Source of the DNA: Manduca sexta
Taxonomy: Eukaryota > Arthropoda > Insecta > Lepidoptera > Sphingidae
Direction of reading: 5' to 3'
NCBI RefSeq assembly: GCF_014839805.1
Contig: NC_051130.1
Span: forward strand, 9,796,001-9,860,000
DNA length: 64,000 bases
Under the pieces are notes generated by a model, which saw nothing but the letters and a program-made list of their open reading frames with translations, did not search any database and was not told the origin of the DNA. Below are positions 48,762-58,300 of the stretch, one piece after another. A program made the translations under genes and the position numbers. Every line of letters starts with the position of its first letter. Position 1 is the first letter of the stretch.

Positions 48762-50825
48762 ATGCAGGTGTGGCGCGAGGCGCTGGGACGCGGCGTGTCG
48801 GCGCAATGGGGCCGCGTGGGGCGGCTGCGGCGCGCGCTAGTGGTGCTGGCCGCCGCCGCCTGCACCGCCGCCGCGCTGCTCTACTGGCGCCAGCAGCTCG
48901 ACCAGCGGGACCATCGACCGCTACACTCGCTATACTCGTAAGTTCACTCTTCAAGTTGCTCGATGGTGCGCTTATGCATACTCGGTAATTTTTTGTAATG
49001 GCTCACTCCGCTCATAGATTTTTTACTTAATAACCTACTATGTAATTTAATGAACACGATTAACGAATTTATGCAATGTTGTTTCACCAGCAGTTCGGTG
49101 GAGCCGCAATGGTCGTGGATATGTCATAACGACCGGTGCGAGCGATACCTGGCATCGGAGACGGCGACGCTGCAGTCGCTGCCCACGTGCAACATGCTGT
49201 GCGCGTCCACGCAACTGTGGCCGCAGCCCACGGGCCCCGTGAGCCTCGCCACCGCCGCCGTGCCCGTGCGCGCCGACCGCTTCTCGCTGCACGTGACGGC
49301 GACGCCCTCGCGCGACGTGTCGCACGCGCTCACCGAGGCCTTCTCCCTCATGCAGGCCGACATGCGCACCCTGGAGCGCAGCGCCGGCGGTGACGTGCGG
49401 CGCGCTGACATCGAGCCGCCGCGCGACGTACTCGTCCGCGTCGCCGTCAACGGCTCCGGTGACGTGCGTATGCGCCTCGACACCGACGAGAGCTACAAGA
49501 TCAACCTGCGTCCCACGGGCAACTCACTCACTGTAGACATCACAGCGCATTCGTTCTGCGGCGCGCGGCACGGCTTCGAAACCCTCTCACAATTAGTGTG
49601 GTTGGACCCATATGCAGGCTCGTTACTAATCCTGGAGGCGGCGACAGTGGTGGATGCGCCACGCTTCTCGTTCCGCGGGCTGTTACTCGATACGGCGCGA
49701 AACTTCTTCCCAGTCGGAGAGATCCTACGCACGATTGATGCGATGGCCGCGTGCAAGCTGAACACTTTCCACTGGCACGTGAGCGACTCGCAGTCGTTTC
49801 CGCTGCGGCTGAACAGCGCTCCGCAGCTCGCACAACACGGCGCGTATGGACCCGGCGCCGTGTACACGCCGGACGACGTGCGCGGCATCGTACACCACGC
49901 GCGTCTACGCGGCATCCGCGTGCTCATCGAGGTGGACGCACCGGCGCACGTGGGTCGCGCGTGGTCCTGGGGCCCCACCGCCGGTCTCGGACACCTCGCG
50001 CACTGTGTCGAGGCGGAACCCTGGAGCGCGTACTGCGGCGAACCACCCTGCGGGCAGCTCAACCCGCGCAATCCACATGTGTACACCCTGCTGGAACGTG
50101 TGTATGCTGAGATCATAGAACTGACCGGAGTAGATGACTTGTTCCATCTCGGCGGCGACGAGGTGTCGGAACGGTGTTGGTCGCAACATTTCAACGACAC
50201 CGACCCCATGGAGCTGTGGTTCGAGTTCACGCAGCGCGCGATGCACGCGCTCGAGCGCGCCAACGGCGGCCGCGCACCTGAGCTCACGCTGCTGTGGTCC
50301 TCGCGGCTCACGCGCTCGCCCTACCTCGAGAGGCTCGACTCCAAAAAGTTCGGCATCCAGGTGTGGGGCTCGTCGCGATGGCCGGAGTCGCGTGCCGTGC
50401 TGGACGCCGGGTTCCGGTCGGTGCTGTCGCACGTGGACGCGTGGTACCTGGACTGCGGGTTCGGCTCGTGGCGGGACAGCTCGGACGGGCACTGCGGGCC
50501 GTACCGGTCGTGGCAGCAGGTGTACGAGCACCGGCCGTGGACGGAGGAGGTGCCGGCGGTGCTGCCGGAGCAGCAGGCGTGGCGCGTGGAGGGCGGCGCG
50601 GCGTGCCAGTGGACGGAGCAGCTCGGGCCGGGCGGGCTGGACGCGCGCGTGTGGCCGCGCGCCGCGGCGCTGGCGGAGCGGCTGTGGGCGGACCGCGGCG
50701 AGGGCGCGGCGGCGGACGTGTACGTGCGGCTGGACTCGCAGCGACAGCGGCTGCTGGCGCGCGGCGTGCGCGCGGCGCCGCTGTGGCCGCGCTGGTGCTC
50801 GCACAACCCGCTCGCCTGTCTCTAG
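48762..50825 (+). CDS. fdl: Fused lobes, GH20 beta-N-acetylglucosaminidase (two coding exons)
   Basis: Exons are 48762-48937 and 49091-50825, joined across a 153-base intron (donor CTC|GTAAGT, acceptor CCAG); the product is about 636 residues, the usual size for insect FDL. Residues 1-24 are basic, 25-42 are a hydrophobic anchor ending LLYW, as in a type II Golgi protein. A chitobiase-type N-terminal domain lies roughly at 110-225 and the GH20 barrel at 230-600. The catalytic motif HLGGDEV is present, with Asp415 and Glu416 as the acid pair. N-glycosylation sequons occur at Asn179 and Asn427. Known of the family: FDL removes the GlcNAc that GnT-I adds to the alpha-1,3 arm, giving paucimannosidic N-glycans. 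The start was chosen as the first ATG after a 3' splice site (TTTGCAG, 48734-48740) that leads straight into the anchor. At least one non-coding exon must lie upstream. Other GH20 hexosaminidases are possible, but the anchor favours fdl. Confidence 0.93.
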
Positions 50826-51268
50826 CGCGCTGTAGCGAGAAGCCAAGCGGGGCTTCTCTTGTACATAACGTTTGATTAAGTGAAGCTGGTAGATAGAAAT
50901 TGTACAGCGCTTTCGTATTAGCTAGGCGAACTCGGCGCGGGGGCCGAGACGTTGCGTGAGACTTGTTAATTTATTACTCGTTGAGTGTTACTTCACAATG
51001 ATACTGCCATTTGAGTCACAAGTATTTATTCCGTTTATAGGCGTATGGAATGGACGAGTTACATAGCTATGATATATTATGTACATAAGTGAGCTGCTAG
51101 CTCCTACGTCTGTTTGCTGATTATCGACCGTGCGGCGGAACCTTACAATTAGTTTGTAGCATACTTGTTACCGATAAACGAAGCGGAAAATGTCGCGTAA
51201 TCAATCACAACCAAAATAAGCCAATCATTGAATCATTATACGATATAATTTTTCATATAAATGTTTTT

Positions 51269-51274
51269 AATAAA
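51269..51274 (+). terminator. Candidate poly(A) signal for fdl
   Basis: AATAAA 444 bases after the fdl stop codon, the first canonical hexamer in the 3' flank. Further AATAAA copies occur near 52113, 53433 and 54138, so several 3' ends are possible in this AT-rich stretch. Confidence 0.4.
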
Positions 51275-51638
51275 TTTTCCTCAGTTGTCTAAGTGTAATC
51301 AGAAGCGTTATCGCGATAATATTCGTCATTGTATATTTTATTTTTTTATACCTTTTTTACTGATTATGTTATACATTGTTGTATGATTGACTATCACTGG
51401 GAATCATGTTGCCTACATTTCGCGTAAATTTTAAAATTAATTATTTTGAAAACCATCATAATATTAGTCAAACAGGATTTTGACGATAATTTTAATATAA
51501 TTTTCAGAATTAATTCGTGTAACGTAAATAACTTTTATTTATCTAGATCGCTATATCTGTGATTAGTTGCTTACATAATACAACACATTCGCGTATTTCA
51601 TTATATAATTATTTAATATAGTTCTGGCAGACGCCTTA

Positions 51639-51795
51639 CAGCCGTTTTCAATAGTCAATCTCAATCTTCAATCTGATTCGGAGAATGAATCAATCAATAC
51701 CTCATTTGTTAACATGTTAAAAATACTTTGTTCTGATTGGTCCATTTTTGAGATAGATTAAACAAAGTGATTGGGATCGTTTATTGAAAATGGTG
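51639..51795. mobile_element. MITE, TTTTCAATAAAC family
   Basis: Left end CAGCCGTTTTCAATAGTC, interior AATCAATACCTCATTTG and TTCTGATTGGTCC, right end GGGATCGTTTATTGAAAATG. The ends are inverted repeats; the element lies in the fdl 3' flank. Confidence 0.7.
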
Positions 51796-52095
51796 GAGTC
51801 AGTGCAGACGAGAGTATAGTGAAATTTACTCTTAAGACAAATAATTTAGAGTAGAAAATCGTATGAACAGTGCCACATGAAACGTACACCACTATCCGAT
51901 CTATATTATGCTATAATCAGTAGTGATATAAATCATTTTGCACTGACCGTAATGCGTTGGCCAAACCCGTCCGATGATCCTACACTAGCCAGTCGAGGCT
52001 AACGGCAAGTCAATTAGTAAAGAGATTCAAATCGAAATTGTATCTAATTTTGTGTGCTTATCAAAAGTGTTTTACATCGACGCTTACAAGGTGAT

Positions 52096-52259
52096 ATGTC
52101 TAAGCGACAAACAATAAACTTTTGAGTAAAGATTTAATGTTTTGATTTTCTTTGTATCGTGCACTGTAGTCTATACCTTAAACTGATTTTGAAAAGACCA
52201 ACACCAGTGTTTCTTGCCCGTTCTTCCTGGTGAAAGTGGTCTATTTGTCGCTTAGACAT
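52096..52259. mobile_element. 164-bp MITE with perfect 16-bp TIRs
   Basis: ATGTCTAAGCGACAAA at 52096-52111 and its exact complement at 52244-52259. The TAAGCGACA core matches the elements at 45 kb. AATAAA at 52113-52118 lies just inside the left TIR. Confidence 0.7.
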
Positions 52260-52534
52260 GATTGCCTTTCAAGAGTCGATGTGTATTCATTCCCATGCTC
52301 ATTAATTAAGCTGAATGCGTATTGGTGACGTTAATTTTTTGTTACGGTTACATTTTGTCAGTATGCAAATTTTATGAAAACTATTAATAATTTATAGCTA
52401 TATGTCGTTTATAGTATCAACGGGTGAAAGGCTTACCGAATTAAGAGACATATTTAAAAAAAAAAAATTGTAACTTTTATCATAAAATACAGAAAATATG
52501 CTGATTTGAAATATATGTAAACTCAATGTCACTT

Positions 52535-52697
52535 ACGGCCCTTTTCAATAAACGATCTCAATTTTAATGACCGATCCGATCCCGACAATAAACCAATCAA
52601 AATCATCTGCAAACATGTCAAAAAATCCTTTGTTCTGATTGGTGCATTTTTACAATGGATTAGAAACAGCGATAGGAATTATTCATTGAAAACGTCC
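52535..52697. mobile_element. MITE, TTTTCAATAAAC family
   Basis: Left end CGGCCCTTTTCAATAAACG, interior TTGTTCTGATTGGTGC, right end AATTATTCATTGAAAACG. A clear relative of the copy at 51639. Confidence 0.7.
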
Positions 52698-55275
52698 TAA
52701 GTCAATAAGCCTTTCTCATAGATGTAACGAGCGTAGCTTAAACCATGAAACTAGACAAAGAGTCGCCGTAACAAAAATAAACACAGTGCTTAGTGGAATA
52801 AAAAAACGCATGTTATCTGTTGAAGTTGCTAGTTGTATTTTAAATGTTGTGTGCGCGATATGTTAAGAATTTTCACTGGACATACATAAAAAACTAAACT
52901 TTTTTAAAGTTGGTTAATATGCAACTGCCCAAATTCACCTAGAGCAAGAATTGTATAGTTTATTTCAAGTTTGCCCAAGTCTGAGCAGTAAAAAGTTATT
53001 CACGTGGTGCGTTTTGCAAAATCCTGATTTACATAAAAATAGTATTTAATGATTATGAAAATATCGGCGCTTTTTATAGTGAACTACGTAAAGAAACGAC
53101 TTTTTGAACCTTAATATTTATATATTTTCAGTCTTAGTTACATTAATTTTCAAAAATGGTATTTCTCAACTACGTATTGACATTACAAAATAAACAGGTT
53201 TTTCGTTTCAAAGGGGTTTAATCCAACCTTATTCCATTTTGAAGCTCGTTATTTTATTTGCTTTACAAGGTAAAAACTACCTTTAACATATAAGGGTAAA
53301 GTGCATAAATCGTTGTTGAAATTGAACGTTCATCGAAAAATGTTGTATCGTTAGAAATATTTTAAATAGTTATTTTTTCGCTGTGTGTATTCAATGTAAT
53401 ATTATGTACAGTCAGCCATAGAAGTAGCTGAATAAATTCAAAAATAAAAATAAATATTTCTATGTCTAAAATAAACAAGATTAATGAAGTGAACACAAAA
53501 CTATTGTTGATTAGGACTCATAAGTTTAAAAGGCAATTTAAAATTTTTACATTTGTTCAGCTACTTATGTGTCTGGCTGTATATTAAGCATCATTATAGC
53601 AGAAAAAATGTCTTGAAAATTAGAGCTGTATAATCGATAAAAAATACATGAAAGACCGAAATCTTAACGTATTTTTAGTGGAATTTTATTTGAATAATCA
53701 ATAATGTTTGGTGTATTATTTTTTTACGAGATCACAAGTTCTGATATGAGATTTGATTTTGTATGTTTTTAATTAATAAATGTTTTGTAAATAGTGCAAT
53801 TATTTTGTATATCACGATGATTGAGATTATTTATTTTTGAATTAATTTATGTTTTTAATTTGAATGATAGGTATAATGTTGTAGGCCAGAAATGCTTAAA
53901 ATTGTCATAATCTTCAATAAGAAAAATAATTTCTGGTCAACTTATAAATAAAGTAGCCGAATGTGCTTTCGTTTTCGGCCGGAGATTCTGACCGAAACAA
54001 TGCTATGAATGTTGAATGTGACTTATTATTTAATGACATGAATTTAATTCCCTAGATGTGATCAATAAACAGGCACAATTTTGTACATTTTTGTATGTAA
54101 TGTTTGGTGCTATAGTGATTTTCGTGTACTTCTATAAAATAAAAGAAATAATTGGAAAGAGTTTTGAGGGTTTCATTCTATTTACCTTTGTGTAGTTGTT
54201 AATATTAAATATTGAAAAAATAAAAAATCTGAAAATGTTTATTATTGCCTAGACGCGGGTCCAAAATAACGCGATTCCGCGGACTCTTGTGTTTGCACAC
54301 TATCAAACACCAATCCAATTCTGATGACGTGCTAACGCAATTCTAGGAATTCGTTAAAATTATATAGATTTTCTTTAATAAGTATTGTATTGTAGGTGTA
54401 CATTTTGTTATGGGTTCTTCGTTACCTGAATTAAATAAATTTAATAAAAATTACTTTCAGTTGGAAGTTGTGAAGAAAGGATGCAGTGTTATGGCGACCA
54501 TAACGAAAAATGTTATTGATGACGTATTTATATCAAAAGGAAATTTGCTGTACGAAATCTAGTAATGGATTCCGAAACAGATAGATTACTTCTTCTCTTG
54601 CACACACACAAACATAATCCATTATAAATTCCATAGAATAAGAACCTCGAACATATTGTTGGGAATGGGATATGTTGCAGAGTAATAACGCACTTAGAAT
54701 TCATGAACTGAATAGTTTATTTACTATGAAAAAAGTTTACGCTACATCATATGTATAACAGTAACACCATTTTTGTTCTCTATTTCTATACCTAAACAGT
54801 ATTTCGCTGGTCCAAAGCCCTTCAGCTCAAATTCAGCAGCTAAATCTTTCTTAAATTCCTCTATCTAAATAAGATTATCTAAAACTACTAAAATATCGTC
54901 AACCTATCCCATTCCTAACACATATCTAGTAAAGCAGACATAAATAAATCCCAAATTATGTCATCGAGTACATTTAATATTACAGTAGCCGTGGAACACG
55001 CCAATATACAAGTAACACGTATTTAGGACGCCAAGAGACCAACAATTTGGTTATTTTGGGAAATAAATGTGATTTGTGATATATTTTTCGAGTCTACAAT
55101 TTATCCGCTTACAGATCATATTTATACTTACTCTACTCTAATGTAAGATCGATACAACCCATCAAACACATTGCAAAAATGAAGACTCGACTTTCTTGAT
55201 TTTTTAAAAATTGAACCAGGGGATTACTTCAAAAATAAAACATAATAATGTGTAAAAAAGAAATAAATTAATATA

Positions 55276-55281
55276 TTTATT
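55276..55281 (-). terminator. mud: Poly(A) signal of mud
   Basis: AATAAA on the minus strand begins 39 bases after the mud TGA, giving a very short 3' UTR. More A/T-rich sequence follows. Confidence 0.55.
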
Positions 55282-55319
55282 ATTAAATCACAATAATTTT
55301 AGTGTGCAGTGTGAAAAGG

Positions 55320-55367
55320 TCATTTCTTCCCGAATATATTGCTCAACCTTCGTGTGCGTGGCGTGCC
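55320..55367 (-). CDS. mud: Terminal coding exon of mud (15 codons plus stop)
   Basis: After the exon ending at 56370 (donor GAA|GTAAGT, phase 0), the minus strand has an acceptor TTTATTCCAG at 55368 followed in phase 0 by GTPRTRRLSNIFGKK and TGA. The peptide resembles the preceding exon's TPSRLRAMFRFAK, a basic TP-x-R-L-x-x-(I/M)-F pattern, which supports the join. It is too short for a simple ORF scan. Confidence 0.75.
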   Translation of the reverse strand, partial: GTPRTRRLSNIFGKK

Positions 55368-58300
55368 CTGGAATAAACGAAATCCATTATAGACTACCAA
55401 AATAAGTAACCATTCGTTCCTAAAAACCTACCAACAAATTCGTGTCTTAGCGGATCTATGAATGCAGTATACACCAAGGGAATAAGGTTCGCTATGGTTG
55501 TTTTGTACATAATTTTATATGTACAGAAACTAATAAAAAAAAAGAAATTGTTCATGGAAAAAAATATATATTGAAGTATTGTGCTGAACAACAGTGGAGG
55601 CGTATTGGAGTTATTACGCTATCTTTTTCTCACGCACGCAGCGTTATGGGCGGTGGCACTCGGTGGCGTCATAGTTTGTTACTACTATTATTTGACAGCA
55701 ATCCCTTTTACAAAATTTCCGTTTTATGATTTATTTATTATTACCTGAATTTTTAAAAATCTTTTTCTGTTAAATTTCTTTTAAAATAAAACTAAATTTA
55801 TATTAAGGCGATACCTCAAGGTCCATTTTCATACATTTTGTTTCGGCTTTAATCTGGGTAACTAAACAAGTATTGGCAAGTAAAGAATTTAAATTCACGT
55901 CTAGTTAGTGATTTAAAATTTCGTCATATTAAATTTTAAAGGCCGAAATATCCATGATTATTAATTATTTTTACGTTTTTCTTTCAACTGCGAGAACTAA
56001 TCACTAACTAGACGTGAATTTAAATTCTTTACTTGCCAATATTTGTTTAGTTACCCAGATTAAAGGCGAAACAAAATGTATGAAAATGGACCTTGAGGTA
56101 TCGCCTTAATATTTTCAAAAAACGTAATAAACAATGTCAATTAAAAGCGATACGAATACAATCAACAAATAAAATCGATCTACAGGCAAGCTAATAATTA
56201 TTATACCCTGAACAAGAAAATCAGGATCTCGCCACTTTGTGATAAAATTGAAAGGAACTTCTTGTAATTGCAAAACTTTTAAGTAAAAAAGCAAAAGGGG
56301 CGACACCTAATCGGCGGTTTTCTATTTTCCTGGTTAGGTTATTGATACTATACCAATAAATATACTTACTTCGTTAGTTTCGTTCTTGGCGAAGCGGAAC
56401 ATCGCGCGGAGCCGAGATGGTGTGCTAGTCTTGCGAGAGGGCTGCGGGTCCGCCTCCACTCGGAGTGACTCGCGCAGTTCAGAATCCTGAATATAAACAT
56501 TCATAATAAACTCCATGTATGTAGCTGCATTCCCATTGTATAAGTTTGTATTATTATAGACCTACTATATAAAACACTAATATACAATATGACTGTATTG
56601 CATTGGACTCCAAACGTTAGACTTATTTAAAATATCCAAATGGGTAGCCCAAATTATGTTGACCAAGAGTGTTAATCCAGAAGAGAAACATCCAGTTGTG
56701 AGTGACAAGACACTATACTAAGAGGCTATCTGATCATAATATTTTTTCCAAGCCAATACCGAGCCTTTCCAGAAAGAAAATTTCCATCTCTTTTTTTTAA
56801 TACTTCTAAAATATTTAAATATTTTCAGAACATATTTTAAGAGAACGGTTATTTTTGTAACTAAATGCACATACCATAAATAATTTAGAATTAATAAAGG
56901 AAAAAGGTGAAGTAAAGATTTCAAAATGTCTGTTACGGATTACGATGTTCATAAAAGGCTCGATAATATTTGTTTGTAATATTTACGGGCGAGTTCTGCA
57001 ACTACTTACAGTGGCGGAGAGTCTGCCGGCCTGCTTGCTGGGCGTGGGCGGGCCAGGCTTCTTGTACGCGGTGATGCCCACCTCCTTCCGCTGAGGTCTA
57101 CCTGGCGCGGCTGCCGCGAACTGCAATGCAATAATACTTTTACTAATTAAAAAAGCTTATGACTATGTTAAATAGAAAAACTCAAGTAATTCTCGACTAC
57201 ACCATATTCAACAAAAATAGGTAATTAAAATAAAATATAAACAAAGAATACCGCATTTCAAATCAATCTTGTATTCAGATCTATCAATTTCACCAAACAC
57301 ATTGAACAGCGGTAGATTTTCGCTTCCGAATTAAGGCATGCGCGGTATGGCTTCATCCATTGCCTATGCACAAACCTTGATATCCTCCTCGTCGAGCGCG
57401 GGCGCGAACTGCGTCTCGGCGGGGTACGAGCTCTTGAGATGCGGCGGACACAGCGAGTTGCGCCAGCGCAGCTCCGACAGGCGCACGCCCGCGCCGGCGC
57501 CGGCTGCGGGCTCACGCTCCTTGCACGGCGTCGACAGCTCCTTCAGGAACCGATTGTCGAACACCTCGCCCTCCTCGTCTGACATGTGCATACCGCGTCC
57601 CTCTGTAATACATTCATTAAAATTGAATTGCGCTGTTTTGGTTTCGACATAGCCTACGTTTATAATAAATATGCGACTATGCGGAGGACAACCCACTAAA
57701 AGGTTAAGAAATCTATACTATTATATAAATACAAAATATACTTTAGCGCTACATGACTTGACGACATTAAAAGCCAGTCTCCAATAAACTATTCCAACCG
57801 CTGACTACACGTTAATGAGAAAAATAAACCAAGAAAACTAAATCTTGTTACAATTCCGAAACAAATTTTATTCAAATTGGCTAATTTTCGTCCGACTGGA
57901 ACAGTTATTTAAGAACACAGGAATCGGCTAAAAATGTTACCTCTCATAACGCCTTGTAATAAAACTGGCGACAATTTTCCTCAAGCCAGAAAAGAACTGT
58001 CAATACACTGTAACTTTACTTCACTGCTCGGCGGCACTACTAGATAAAGCAGCAGTACCAACTACCCACATTAAATAACTGTTTCGAATTCAATTTTATT
58101 TGGCAACCAATATAAATTATTGGTCTTTGACATTATTGTTTGTTTACACTGGTTTCCATAGCAACTGCCGAAAAACAGTGTCCATTAACTAACGTTAAGA
58201 CTTAGATCAACTTAACTTGCTGGTGGTTTATATCCGCGCCGATACCGACTATCGTTTACAAGGAGTATATCCACCATAGTGGCCCACGTAAGTGTGTCGC

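Larger units (their letters stand above)
50826..55319. other. fdl 3' UTR and convergent intergenic region
   Basis: No coding potential is visible on either strand apart from short AT-rich ORFs. GC content falls sharply just after the fdl stop. The stretch holds two MITEs of the TTTTCAATAAAC family (51639-51795, 52535-52697), a small 16-bp-TIR MITE (52096-52259) and several AATAAA hexamers. It separates the ends of two convergent genes. Confidence 0.6.

Noticed and set aside
49050..49090. In-frame ATG at 49050 as the fdl start
   Set aside because: It lies in the intron; a membrane-anchor exon with a GTAAGT donor joins in frame at 49091.
49905..50846. Long minus-strand ORF (313 codons) opposite fdl, and plus-strand ORFs of 233 and 193 codons in other frames
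   Set aside because: They are shadows of the GC-rich fdl exon: Arg/Ala/Pro-rich low-complexity products with no domains, while the GH20 frame has clear catalytic motifs.
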